Shown here: one piece after another, positions 44,181 through 53,321 of the stretch
Layout of the letters: each line of letters opens with the position of its first letter
Position numbering within the stretch: the stretch's first letter is position 1
NCBI GenBank assembly: GCA_028284675.1
Contig: JANQRI010000034.1
Location: 1 to 64,000, forward strand
Reading direction: 5' to 3'
Length of the DNA stretch: 64,000 bases
DNA from: Gammaproteobacteria bacterium
GTDB taxonomy: Bacteria > Pseudomonadota > Gammaproteobacteria > HTCC5015
The notes under the pieces: model-generated
The model's input: the letters and a program-made list of their open reading frames with translations, nothing else
The model's database searches: none
Told to the model about the DNA's origin: nothing
Made by a program: the position numbers and the translations under genes

Positions 44181-44807
44181 TTACAAAACAACGGCATCGT
44201 ACCGGCCTGCGCTGAGTTTGTTGAATCCAACATATCCGCTATAGTTCTTTTTCTTACCTGCGGCTTTGGCTTTTAGTTGCCGGTATAAATTATCCGGAGT
44301 ATCCAGCCCCGGAATTCCACCGGCGACGATCTTCGCAAAAACAAATGCTTCCGATGCATGTGTTGAGCAGTTGCCGCCCAGCAGGTTAAAGCTGCCTGGT
44401 TTTAGTTTCAAATCCTGCCAGTATTGTTTGAAGCGTGATGCTTCCGCAGTACTGACATCCAGCAGCAATATTGTTGAGATGACTTTATATTTTTTCGCGA
44501 GTGCGGCATCGACATAGAATGGCCGGATTTTTTGCATCGTAGCATAGTCTGCGACCAGGCCTTTCATATTAATGCCGGTGCTGTTCAGTGATATCGACGG
44601 CCCGTTCGCCCACGAACTCCCGCTCGAAGCCCGCCCGCTTGAGCCACTGGACGCATCACCGCCTTCGCCGAAAAAGCCGATCGGCGCACCGCCGGGCAGA
44701 ATGCAATCCGCATGTTGCTCCATAACCCCCGGTTTATGCGCATCATTTTTTTTGCCGCGAACAATCAGGCCCACGGTGGTGCTGCCGACGCTGATGGTGC
44801 TTGCCAT
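44181..44807 (-). CDS. Gly/Ser-rich protein with an Asn-Cys...His papain-like signature
   Basis: 208 residues from ATG 44807. It begins with a PAAR-like or spike-like short region (SVGSTTVGLIVRGKK, DCILPGGAPIGFFGEGG), then a Gly/Ser linker (residues ~50-70). The C-terminal domain has NLLGGNCSTHASEAFVFA (Cys147, His150). LLGGNC followed by a nearby His resembles NlpC/P60 and LRAT-like permuted papain folds, where such an Asn-Cys starts the catalytic helix. The second conserved His cannot be assigned. Possible peptidase or amidase effector; moderately sure it is real, unsure of activity. Confidence 0.7.
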   Translation of the reverse strand: MASTISVGSTTVGLIVRGKKNDAHKPGVMEQHADCILPGGAPIGFFGEGGDASSGSSGRASSGSSWANGPSISLNSTGINMKGLVADYATMQKIRPFYVDAALAKKYKVISTILLLDVSTAEASRFKQYWQDLKLKPGSFNLLGGNCSTHASEAFVFAKIVAGGIPGLDTPDNLYRQLKAKAAGKKKNYSGYVGFNKLSAGRYDAVVL

Positions 44808-45109
44808 TGTCTGTTTCTTATACCGTGTAATAAATATTCGAGCCTTTATATTACCGCAGCCCGGTTTATTGTATATGCGTACTATCACAGTTTAGCGGAA
44901 AAACTTCAGGGCTTTGCTATTAAACTAATCTACAAATAGGTCGTCCTGATTTATTTACATGTCGCCTGTGTACACTGTGCTTCTTCGTGTGACGGCGCTA
45001 TACCGATTAACGAAAGGTTTAAAGCTTTTGGGGAATAACGTTTTATATCTGTTTTTGATAAAGTATTAATAATGAATATTTTTACTTGAAAACCAGGGGT
45101 CATCTACAA

Positions 45110-45700
45110 ATGAATATTAATGGGTCACCAGGCGTTGCAGCCACCGTTCCTTTTCAAATTAATTCGCCATCGTTAAATCAGATCAACGCTTCCATGACGC
45201 AGCCAGCATTTCCTGAGCTGATCGCGCAGGCCGCCGGAGACGTGGAGTTCAAGTCAATGGAAAGTAAGCAGCTCCGGAGCACGATAAGTGATATTGTTAA
45301 AAGCTTTAAACCTGATGCCGAGGGCAAGTTTGGCCGTTTTACTGTGCAGTCCGGAGAAGCGCATGTTGGTGATAAAACATATGATGTTGAAACCCGGGTG
45401 GGGGCTGGTAAAGCCACACTGACAATTGCCGACCAAAATGATCGTGAAAATGCCGTCGATGTGCATATCAGCCTTAATACGAGAAAAAAGTTTATTGAGA
45501 TCAAGACAGACCCGCAATCGCCGGTGAATTTGGATCAGGACCCTGATGCTAAAATCGGCGCTGTGCAACCGCTTGACTCTCCAATCTATGATGGTGAATT
45601 GAAATTTGACGAGCTTTTTCAAAAACAGGAACTTGCTCAGTGGGTAGATGCTTTAACTAACGGTACAGTTTTGGCGCCGGCAGGTAAACCGCGCCAGTAA
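45110..45700 (+). CDS. leaderless protein of unknown function
   Basis: 196 residues from ATG 45110 behind AGGGG; the TTG at 45086 is not needed. The N-terminus is Asn/Ser/Ala/Pro-rich and unstructured-looking (INGSPGVAATVPFQINSPSL). A beta-rich middle follows (FGRFTVQSGEAHVGDKTYDV, RVGAGKATLTIADQND, VDVHISLNTRKKFIEIK). No signal peptide. No family recognised. Placement among other leaderless proteins suggests a possible secreted substrate. Confidence 0.65.
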   Translation: MNINGSPGVAATVPFQINSPSLNQINASMTQPAFPELIAQAAGDVEFKSMESKQLRSTISDIVKSFKPDAEGKFGRFTVQSGEAHVGDKTYDVETRVGAGKATLTIADQNDRENAVDVHISLNTRKKFIEIKTDPQSPVNLDQDPDAKIGAVQPLDSPIYDGELKFDELFQKQELAQWVDALTNGTVLAPAGKPRQ

Positions 45701-45804
45701 AGCAGGTTCTGTATTTCAAATACTGATGTATTAAAAAAATGGCGACACATTTTTGTGCGACAGGGATGTCGCGATAATGGACGTTAAGGATAGAATAAAT
45801 GGCA

Positions 45805-47526
45805 TTATTTAATATAACGTGCACGTTTCGCCGGTTTCAACATCGTTAGATCACCGATAAAAAGTCCGTCCACGCAGTTGCCGAAATCGGGATCGGTGCT
45901 GAAGCTTAACAATCGATAACCACCGGGTTCATAAAGCGAGGCATATTGTTTGTAAAGTACCGGTATTTTGTGGCCTTGCTCTTTGAATAATTTTTGTAAC
46001 CGGCTAAAGCCGCTGTCGATATCTTCATCAGCGAATAATTCAATCAGCTGTTTCCGGTGTTGCGGGTCCGGGTAGTAAGGCCGTTTTGCGGTCGCAAGCA
46101 ATTCGTCATGACGAAAATATTTTTCATAGTAATACACCAGTGCATCGCGTAGAAATTGCGGATAGTCATCGCTCAGGCTGACCGGGCCGATCACATAACG
46201 TATTTCTGGATGATGCTTTAAATACGCACCGATACCCTGCCACAGGTAATCCAGGCTGGTTTTGCCCCAATATTGCGGATTAACAAAACTGCGGCCCAGC
46301 TCCAGTGCTTGCTTTAGGTAAGCGGTGGCATTGCCGGTATAGTTAAACAGGTCGGCGGTATACAAGGCGGGCAGGCCACGGCTTTTCAGAATATGAATGC
46401 AGTTGCCGAGCCGGTACGCGCCGGCAATGGTCAGGTTGCGCTCATCCCAAAGCACCAGGTGCCGGTAGTATTGGTCGTATTTATCAACGTCCCGGCGTTC
46501 GCCGCTGCCTTCGCCGACTTGCCGGAATGCGAGTTCCCGTAATCGTCCTATTTCACGCATGATGCTGCCGTCAGGGCAGTAGTCGTATAAAAATATCCGG
46601 TTGCTATCAGTGGTTGAACCGATTAGCCGTGCATTATCAAGCTCTGTTTTGATAACCGTTGAGTCTTCCGGGTGAGCGATGGTTTTTTCAGTAACAAAGT
46701 CGGTTTTCTTCAGCGGCTTGCGGGCCTTGCCGATTTTATACAGGTGTTTTTTAACCCGCTTTGCAATGGCTTTATCGGTAACCTGTTCTGAGCGGAGCGC
46801 TTCGGCCGGGATCGCCTGACCGACCGAAAAATGCAAAATGCGGTTGCGTTGTTTAAACATTTCACCGGCCAGCATGGCGGTCGACAAAGGTTTGGCGAGC
46901 ATCGAAACACCGTAAAACAGTGCGGAGTTTTTGCCGTGCACGTGTATCGGCAGCACCGGTGCCGAGGTTTTGCGTGCGAAATGTAGAAAACCGGTATGCC
47001 ATTTGCCGTCTTTAATGCCGGTCGGTTTTGCGCGTGATACCTCGCCGGCCGGGAACACGATAATGGCCTGCTCCTGTTGCAATGCGCCCAGCACCCGCTG
47101 GTAACTCAGGCGAAAAGTCTCGCGGGTCATATTGTCCAGTGGAATAAACAGGTTGCTCAGTGGCTGAATACTCATCAGCATATCATTGGCAACGATGCGG
47201 ACATCGCGGCGGATTTCACCAACCAGTTTTAACAGTGCAAGCCCGTCCAGTGAGCCCAAAGGATGGTTGGCAACAATTACAACCCGGCCCTGTGCAGGAA
47301 TGTTGGCGCGGCTCTTGTTGGAAACGCTGTAGCTGAAGTTGAAATACTCGAACACCGCTTCGATAAAGTCGAAGCCTTCGATACCGGCATGCTCGGATAA
47401 AAAGCGGTTGAGTTCGTATTCACGCGCCAGCTTTTGCAGCACCTTGATAGTCGGTTTGCGAATAATCGGCGGTTGGTTGGCAAAAACAGGGAATTTTTCG
47501 GTGACTGCTCTTTCGATATTAATCAT
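45805..47526 (-). CDS. bifunctional acyltransferase, OlsF-like (PlsC domain plus GNAT-like domain)
   Basis: 573 residues from ATG 47526. The N-terminal half (~1-270) is a PlsC-type acyltransferase: VANHPLGSLDGLALLK (HPLGxxDG variant of the NHxxxxD motif), FIPLDNMTRETF, IIVFPAGEVSRAKPTG. The C-terminal half (~300-573) is an OlsB-type acyl-homoserine/ornithine N-acyltransferase fold: RLIGSTTDSNRIFLYDYC, AFRQVGEGSGERRDVDKYDQ, HLVLWDERNLTIAGAYRLG, SLDYLWQGIGAYLK. This domain order matches OlsF, which makes ornithine lipids in one protein. Single-function hemolysin-like relatives exist, so the lipid product is inferred. Confidence 0.82.
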   Translation of the reverse strand: MINIERAVTEKFPVFANQPPIIRKPTIKVLQKLAREYELNRFLSEHAGIEGFDFIEAVFEYFNFSYSVSNKSRANIPAQGRVVIVANHPLGSLDGLALLKLVGEIRRDVRIVANDMLMSIQPLSNLFIPLDNMTRETFRLSYQRVLGALQQEQAIIVFPAGEVSRAKPTGIKDGKWHTGFLHFARKTSAPVLPIHVHGKNSALFYGVSMLAKPLSTAMLAGEMFKQRNRILHFSVGQAIPAEALRSEQVTDKAIAKRVKKHLYKIGKARKPLKKTDFVTEKTIAHPEDSTVIKTELDNARLIGSTTDSNRIFLYDYCPDGSIMREIGRLRELAFRQVGEGSGERRDVDKYDQYYRHLVLWDERNLTIAGAYRLGNCIHILKSRGLPALYTADLFNYTGNATAYLKQALELGRSFVNPQYWGKTSLDYLWQGIGAYLKHHPEIRYVIGPVSLSDDYPQFLRDALVYYYEKYFRHDELLATAKRPYYPDPQHRKQLIELFADEDIDSGFSRLQKLFKEQGHKIPVLYKQYASLYEPGGYRLLSFSTDPDFGNCVDGLFIGDLTMLKPAKRARYIK

Positions 47527-47763
47527 TGCATATACGGCCAACAGGCTGTCTGAGTATTAACACGTTTAGTATATTTCAGTTGCGTGACGCCAAGATGACA
47601 GCTGCAATCCTGGTATCTGGGATAGCTTTGCTGGTCAGAAGAGGCGTCTGTATCACGCCTTTTGTAGCCTGAGTGCAAGCAAGTGGTGGTGACAAAATGT
47701 TTCGGGTATTTCGCCACCGGTTTAAAACTTACAGATGGTTAAAGCTAAAATGGATTTTAATGG

Positions 47764-48084
47764 TTATTCGCGGCCCTCGATAGGAATTCTGTCAATCAGT
47801 TGAAATGTGGTGACTTCTTGTTGCGTAATTGTAGTGCCTACCTTTGGTGACCCTTCTTTTATAATATCATTTACTATATTTGTGGTATCCACTTGTCGCT
47901 GCACGTCTCCTATAACCTCATTTATAACAGAACCAGCAGTATCTTTTGCATTCTCAAATGCCTGGCCCGCGGTTTCCATAAAACCTTCGAATTTCTTTTG
48001 AACGGAATTGTCCGCTATAAGTGTGTTTGCTGCTGAGGTTTGTGCTGCGCCCTCGGCGGCAGTTGCGCTGGTAGTGCTAATCAT
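47764..48084 (-). CDS. small Ala/Thr-rich leaderless protein, unknown
   Basis: 106 residues behind GGAGAAA. It opens with Ser/Thr/Ala repeats (MISTTSATAAEGAAQTSAAN) and continues as an amphipathic helix (FEGFMETAGQAFENAKDTAG). No signal peptide, no Cys, no family recognised. The N-terminal composition resembles substrates of specialised secretion systems, but no apparatus is visible. Confidence 0.6.
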   Translation of the reverse strand: MISTTSATAAEGAAQTSAANTLIADNSVQKKFEGFMETAGQAFENAKDTAGSVINEVIGDVQRQVDTTNIVNDIIKEGSPKVGTTITQQEVTTFQLIDRIPIEGRE

Positions 48085-48482
48085 GCTGGCGTTTCTCCTT
48101 AAATGTGTTTATGCCAGATTCTCCTAAAAAAAGCGCGTATGGATATACAACAAAGGTATAAGATTGGGTCTTTGTTTTTGCAGACTATGACTTTGGTTGT
48201 AGTGAGAGTCAGCCGGCAAGCGTCCACTCATTTTTCACGGAGCAGTCATTAGGGTAAGTGCAATATATTGATTCTTAATGCTATGCGATTAGCGGCAGGA
48301 TTTTTACAGGTTCATCTCGGTGACGTTATCTTGTTAACGAGACAGAAGAGAGCAACTCTAGCTCTGTATGGCTGCGCCACACTGGAAGCGGCACAGCCTC
48401 TTTAGTATTTACTCTGGGTAATATTTTTTTAGCAAAGCAGGTATTGCGAAAAGTTGTCCTGATATCAATTTCAGCATCAATC
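48085..48482. other. 398-base stretch without a convincing gene
   Basis: Only one structure stands out: GGCTGCGCC (48370-48378) can pair with GGCACAGCC (48390-48398, one mismatch), followed by TCTTTAGTATTT on the plus strand. No plus-strand gene ends here. The open frames in this stretch overlap the zinc-ribbon gene in other frames and are rejected. Confidence 0.45.
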
Positions 48483-48815
48483 TCAATCAAAGATATCGAA
48501 TATCTGTCCAAGCATTGTCTTCTTCTTTTTATATTTGTGATAAGGCTGTTTGTAATGTGGGTTTGCATGTCGCCGTTGCTGGAGGTGTTGCGCATAGGCG
48601 TTGCGGTTTCCATAGCCATAGTCCTGGCCATAGCCGGTGTCGGCCATGTGCTGATTGCGTCCGCTTCCTGCAAAGCGCTCGCTCATTGAAAGCTCAATAA
48701 TCTTATCCAGCTCACCTTTATCAAGCCAGACACCACGGCACTGGTTACAAAAATCAATTTCTATACCTTTACGCTCGGCGATCATCAATGGAATATGGCA
48801 GTGTGGACAGTTCAT
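48483..48815 (-). CDS. TFIIB-type zinc-ribbon protein
   Basis: 110 residues from ATG 48815 behind GGAGAA. N-terminal zinc ribbon of the zf-TFIIB family: MNCPHCHIPLMIAERKGIEI, then DFCNQCRGVWLDKGELDKII with four Cys ligands. The C-terminal half is low-complexity, rich in Tyr, Gly, Gln and Lys (ADTGYGQDYGYGNRNAY, HKYKKKKTMLGQIFDIFD), an arrangement common in this family of unknown function. It follows the DUF924 gene by 41 bases. Confidence 0.85.
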   Translation of the reverse strand: MNCPHCHIPLMIAERKGIEIDFCNQCRGVWLDKGELDKIIELSMSERFAGSGRNQHMADTGYGQDYGYGNRNAYAQHLQQRRHANPHYKQPYHKYKKKKTMLGQIFDIFD

Positions 48816-48856
48816 AGTTTCTCCAGTTTTTACACGGTAGACAGATTCCAGCGGCA

Positions 48857-49393
48857 CTAAAAGCCTGACCCGGGTTCTTTCAAAAATTCGATTTCCTCAT
48901 TAGTAGATTGTCTATTCAGAATTTTGTTCCGGTGCGGATAGCGGCCGAAGCGGTCAATGATTTTTTTATGTTTTAATTCAAATTCCAGATTACCTTTCTT
49001 TTCGAGTGTGTCAAATAGCTTGACTGCGATTTCATGAATTTCAGGTGATTCGCTATGCATATATGGCATATACAAAAAACATCGTTCGGTTTGGTTCAGT
49101 TCTTTATCGGCTCCGGTGGAAACGGCTTCCTGAGCCAAAGCCAATGCCAGTGGGTCTGATGCAAATGCACCGGGCGTATCCCGAAAAATATTGCGGGAAA
49201 ACTGGTCAAGCACAATAACTTCAGCAAGCCGGCCTTGGGCGGTGTCCCGCCATGGGTAGAGTTCGCAACGAACCGCTTTGGCATGCGTGTCACCGAACCG
49301 GTTTTTTATCAGCTGATCAAATGCGGGGTCTTTTACCCACCATTTGGACGAGTCGATTTCATTAAACCAAAAATTAATGATTTCAAGGTGCAT
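48857..49393 (-). CDS. DUF924 family protein
   Basis: 178 residues. Complete DUF924 pattern: NFWFNEIDSSKWWVKDPAFD, VIVLDQFSRNIFRDTPGAFA, DPLALALAQEAV, ERCFLYMPYMHSES and IIDRFGRYPHRNKILNRQS. The family is helical (TPR-like), cytoplasmic and of unknown function. No odd features; its composition matches core genes. Confidence 0.92.
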   Translation of the reverse strand: MHLEIINFWFNEIDSSKWWVKDPAFDQLIKNRFGDTHAKAVRCELYPWRDTAQGRLAEVIVLDQFSRNIFRDTPGAFASDPLALALAQEAVSTGADKELNQTERCFLYMPYMHSESPEIHEIAVKLFDTLEKKGNLEFELKHKKIIDRFGRYPHRNKILNRQSTNEEIEFLKEPGSGF

Positions 49394-49570
49394 AACAGTT
49401 TGTTAATAAAGTGTTTATTTTCAGCATTATCCGGAAATATGCAGGTGAGTGCAAAATACAGACGGAATGGCAGGCAGAGCCGGATTTTTATTACCACTTT
49501 AGCGCTATATCAAACACGGGGTATTTATGGATAATAAGTAAGCCTGTATAGGCCAGCTTCGGAGAATATA

Positions 49571-50317
49571 GTGAGTGTATCTGTGATACCGGCAGGCAAC
49601 CTGGTGCCGATTGAAACCCGTGCTCTTGAGGGTTTGCCCTTAGCGGGAGCATTTAATTTATTCCTTGCCCAGAACACCGGGGAAGCGCCTGCTACTGCAC
49701 CGCAGGGCGAGGAGGCGACACTCGAGAGAGCCAGGCAACTCGGTATCAATGCCGAGAAAGATTACTCCAAAGTATTTTCCAGTCAGCTGGACAATATAAA
49801 GCAAATCATTACAGATAACTGGCAGGTCATCAGAGCATCCGGGGAATTTAGAAAGGCTCATCCCGAAGTGTCAACACCGGGCCAGTTTTTTAAGGTGCTT
49901 GATAACACTGTGGTGACTAATAATACTGAAACGGCCTTCTCCTCTTTCGAGGCGGCTAAACAAACCACTGTTTTGTTGAAATCCGCACAGGCGGCATTAT
50001 TGAAAGCAGGTCTTCCTCCTCCCGGAGAAAAACCAACACTGGAAGATCTGGCATTACAAAATGCGAGTGATTACCTTGATATTATGGGCAATGCATTATT
50101 GCTCCGCTATTTACAAAGCAAGCAATATAGTCAAATAACTTATCCTGCAGGTGACAGCCCGGAAAAAACAGAACTAATCAAGAATCATGGTGAAAAAGTA
50201 CTTGAATCTGAAAAAAACCTGGATCAACTTGCAGATTTATTGGGCAGTAGTGAGAAACTATTTGCTCAATACACTAATCAGCGGATAAGGCTGGAATCGC
50301 CATTAATTCAGAAATAG
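49571..50317 (+). CDS. leaderless helical protein of unknown function
   Basis: 248 residues from GTG 49571 behind GGAG. No signal peptide or membrane segment. After a short N-terminal part (SVSVIPAGNLVPIETRALE) it is helical throughout (NIKQIITDNWQVIRASGEFR, AAKQTTVLLKSAQAALLKAG, NLDQLADLLGSSEKLFAQY). No family recognised. It starts about 180 bases from the divergent DUF924 gene and ends 9 bases from the convergent GGDEF gene. Confidence 0.65.
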   Translation: MSVSVIPAGNLVPIETRALEGLPLAGAFNLFLAQNTGEAPATAPQGEEATLERARQLGINAEKDYSKVFSSQLDNIKQIITDNWQVIRASGEFRKAHPEVSTPGQFFKVLDNTVVTNNTETAFSSFEAAKQTTVLLKSAQAALLKAGLPPPGEKPTLEDLALQNASDYLDIMGNALLLRYLQSKQYSQITYPAGDSPEKTELIKNHGEKVLESEKNLDQLADLLGSSEKLFAQYTNQRIRLESPLIQK

Positions 50318-50326
50318 TTTTGTGTG

Positions 50327-52198
50327 TCAGGCACAAACAACCTGATTACGTCCGTTTTCTTTGGCGGCATACAATGCTTTGTCAGCAGCATTAATCAATT
50401 CTATACTGTCATCATCATTTTGATCCGGCTTTTGTGCAGCACAACCCATGCTGGCAGTAACAAATATACTTTTGTCTTTGGCTGCTGCTGAATGAGTTTC
50501 CAGTGTTTTTCTGATACGTTCAGCTAATATGGATGCTCCGGCTATATCTGTATCGGGCAGCATAATAATAAACTCTTCGCCGCCATAACGTGCGGCGATA
50601 TCTCCCGGTCTTTTTACTGCTTCCCGAATGACTTCTCCTAAAAAACGTAACACGTCATCGCCGACGAGGTGGCCATGTTTATCATTGACCGATTTAAAAT
50701 AATCAATATCCAACATAATGAGTGCTATTGATTTACTCTCGCGGCGACTGCATAACCATTCACGTTGATACTGTTCTTCAAAAAACTCCCGGTTTCTCAA
50801 TCCGGTTAATGCGTCATTGTAGCTGCTTTCTTTGAGTTTTTCGTGAGCAACCGCCAGGTGCTCCATTGCCTGGTTGAGTTCTTGGGTACGCTCTTCAACA
50901 CGTTGCTCCAGGTTTTGTTTGGCTTGCATTTGAATGCGGTCATTTTCTTCTTTTAACAAGCGCATTCGATGTGCCAGTGCAAACGATAACAATATGGCTT
51001 CAATCGCCGAACCCAGTTGTACTCCGTGAATGGACAGAAAACTCACAGGTAAAACACCATTCATCGTCAGACCGAAGGTTAGCGTGCTTGTTAGAAATAC
51101 CGCCCATGCCAATAGAAAATAGCGGGCCTGTGGCACACGTTTATAAAGCGAAATAAAACCGGCAATAATAGTAGCCACTGAAGAGGCCAGCAAATAAATG
51201 GCATTAATATTCGCCAGTAATGATGACTCAAGCGGAAAATCGAGTAATAGTGCCACCGCTATCAGTATTGCAACAGCTGACCATATTAAACCAAGCATTA
51301 ACTTATTCGTGCGTGGGAATACCTGCTCGCCCTGCAGAAAGCTTCGCGCAAACTGTAGCATAAACACGATGGCTAACAGCGCTGCAACGAAACAGAAGCC
51401 GCTATTCCAGATGCCATTATTAGGCCAGAAATATACATAAGCAAAACCATGAAAACCAAACTGCCATGACACAAAGCAACCCACGAATAGGCAGTAATAA
51501 AGATAATTCATATCCCGGATCGAAACAAAGAGCATAAAATTATATAAGAGCAATGCCACAATCAGCCCGTAAAACAAACCAAAGCTTATTTGCCGATTAA
51601 AGGATTGTGCGACGAAACCTTTTGGTTGCCATAAGTAAATGGGTGCTGAAAGTGGCCCATGAGTTTTTATGCGCAGGTAAATAGTAACTGTTTCGTCAGG
51701 GTCTGTTTCAAAGACGAATACCGGATACCGGGAGCGCACTTCCCGGGCGCTCAGCGGCATGTAATCGCCGCTCTCTTCATGTTCGATTTTTCCGTTAGCG
51801 CGGATCAAATAAATGTCGACATGATCAAGCACGGCTTCCCGCACTTCGAGCCACCACTGTTTTATTTCCAGCTGAGGGTTTACCAGCTGTATGCGAAACC
51901 AATAACTTGAATCACTGGCGATAAAGAAAGGGATGGTGTTGCCTGCGTGTTGAAAGCGGGCATTGAGTTCCGGGGAGCGGATATCATTAATCGTAAACTC
52001 TGAACGAGGGTCTTCCAAATACTGTATGTAGCCGGTTGCTGAATAACCGTCGACCTGCTCATGCAGGACCATCACATCATCGGAGCTTGCTGATGCATTA
52101 ACCGGATCAAAGGCAAATAAAAGAAGTAACCATAGTAATGAATTAAGCGAAACCGCACAGCAGCTTAAACTCAATCTAAATTTAAAATACCTGATCAC
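50327..52198 (-). CDS. 7TMR-DISM membrane diguanylate cyclase
   Basis: 623 residues from a GTG start. A signal-anchor is followed by a periplasmic 7TMR-DISM extracellular domain (residues ~50-185: IPFFIASDSSYWFRIQLVNP, WWLEVREAVLDHVDIYLIR). Seven membrane helices follow (~205-400), then a coiled coil (~420-450) and a GGDEF domain (~455-620) with ARYGGEEFIIMLPDTDI and an inhibitory site RPGD at normal spacing. It senses a ligand, probably a carbohydrate, outside the membrane and makes c-di-GMP inside. All catalytic residues intact. Confidence 0.93.
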   Translation of the reverse strand: MIRYFKFRLSLSCCAVSLNSLLWLLLLFAFDPVNASASSDDVMVLHEQVDGYSATGYIQYLEDPRSEFTINDIRSPELNARFQHAGNTIPFFIASDSSYWFRIQLVNPQLEIKQWWLEVREAVLDHVDIYLIRANGKIEHEESGDYMPLSAREVRSRYPVFVFETDPDETVTIYLRIKTHGPLSAPIYLWQPKGFVAQSFNRQISFGLFYGLIVALLLYNFMLFVSIRDMNYLYYCLFVGCFVSWQFGFHGFAYVYFWPNNGIWNSGFCFVAALLAIVFMLQFARSFLQGEQVFPRTNKLMLGLIWSAVAILIAVALLLDFPLESSLLANINAIYLLASSVATIIAGFISLYKRVPQARYFLLAWAVFLTSTLTFGLTMNGVLPVSFLSIHGVQLGSAIEAILLSFALAHRMRLLKEENDRIQMQAKQNLEQRVEERTQELNQAMEHLAVAHEKLKESSYNDALTGLRNREFFEEQYQREWLCSRRESKSIALIMLDIDYFKSVNDKHGHLVGDDVLRFLGEVIREAVKRPGDIAARYGGEEFIIMLPDTDIAGASILAERIRKTLETHSAAAKDKSIFVTASMGCAAQKPDQNDDDSIELINAADKALYAAKENGRNQVVCA

Positions 52199-52496
52199 AT
52201 TTCAATCGTTTTTCTGCTTAATTTGCGGCGTTGGTTTGAGAGGTGCTGACATTTTGTTTTAGACACTAAATGCAGATTTAATTTTCCTGTTAAGCAATTG
52301 AAATATTGGGCTCTACACGGCGATTTTGCATGCAGAAACTGTGATTCTCAAACCCATACTTATGCTATCACTCTAACGGCTGAAACAGCGAAAAGCTTTG
52401 TATGTTGATTAGACTGTATATGGTATTTCAGGCTGCATGCGGGGTTGTCAGAGTAATTTCAGAAGCAGCATGATTAGGCTGTTTGTCAGGTTGATG

Positions 52497-53321
52497 CTAT
52501 TGGTGAGTGGGAGTGTTTTGCATATATTTCATGATGAGGTTGATTGGAAATGGAGGTTTTATGTTTTCCGGTTCGACAGGATCGCAGTCAATATCGTTTT
52601 CTTTACCGACGATCTCAAGATTGCTCAGTGCGGCCATGCAACTGCCCTTGGACCCATCAGGTTTGACGTTACGGCAATGCCTGGACTCGATCTTAGGCTG
52701 GTTGTTCAGAAGTGCTTCACAGCAGAGGGTCGCTTTTTCACACACGGCGCCGCCATAGTTTAGTTTTTCGGAGTAATTAATGGCAGCTATTGCGCCATAT
52801 AAACCAATACTGATGCCGAGAGTGGCCATAATCGGCGCGGAATAGGTAAAACGTTCCGGAACCAGCTCTGCATAAGCCTGTTCGTTGGGTATCTTATTCT
52901 GATGTTCCGCCGGGACATGCCGGCGTAAATCATGTCGAACGCCAAAAGCTGCAATTGCAGCCCACTCTTTCGGTCCGTCAGCGGGGTATTGATCATCTCC
53001 GGCGCGGCGTGCGCGGTAAGGGCTGCGTATTTCCACCCAGCTGCCGGGCAGGGTCATTGCCAGTATTGCTTCGGGAATTTGCCGGCTGGCGCGGACATGG
53101 TGCGAGAGTACGCCATCACGATAGACCTCCAGTTCAAAGTGCATTTGGGGTGATCGCCGGTCACCGCGCTTGTGGGTTACCGCGCCCCGGCGCACATTGC
53201 GGATCTGGGCAACGTCAAGATTGCCCTGCATCAGGCGACGATTACGAATTGCCGGATACGACAGATACCAGGTAAGCGCACTCATAAGCACACCCAATAG
53301 CACAAAGAATATGATGGTCAT
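52497..53321 (-). CDS. DUF3592-like membrane protein with Cys-rich tail
   Basis: 274 residues behind GGAGCGGGA. One membrane helix at the N-terminus (MTIIFFVLLGVLMSALTWYL) and another near residues ~165-185. Between them lies a beta-rich domain of DUF3592 type (MHFELEVYRDGVLSHHVRAS, AMTLPGSWVEIRSPYRARR). The C-terminal ~85 residues contain seven or eight cysteines (AVCEKATLCCEALLNN, SCMAALSN). A truncated, decayed copy of this gene with its upstream sequence lies at 59217-59500 in the same orientation, on the other side of the CHAT cassette. Confidence 0.72.
   Translation of the reverse strand: MTIIFFVLLGVLMSALTWYLSYPAIRNRRLMQGNLDVAQIRNVRRGAVTHKRGDRRSPQMHFELEVYRDGVLSHHVRASRQIPEAILAMTLPGSWVEIRSPYRARRAGDDQYPADGPKEWAAIAAFGVRHDLRRHVPAEHQNKIPNEQAYAELVPERFTYSAPIMATLGISIGLYGAIAAINYSEKLNYGGAVCEKATLCCEALLNNQPKIESRHCRNVKPDGSKGSCMAALSNLEIVGKENDIDCDPVEPENIKPPFPINLIMKYMQNTPTHQ

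Noticed and set aside
44111..44233. Upstream extension of the 43760 gene giving a lipoprotein-like leader (FSFGGC)
   Set aside because: GGAGGG directly before ATG 44110 and overlap with the upstream gene argue for the shorter protein; lipobox fit is poor.
48326..48673. Open frame of 115 codons on the minus strand
   Set aside because: Overlaps the zinc-ribbon gene 48483-48815 in another frame; the Cys-rich frame is clearly the real one.
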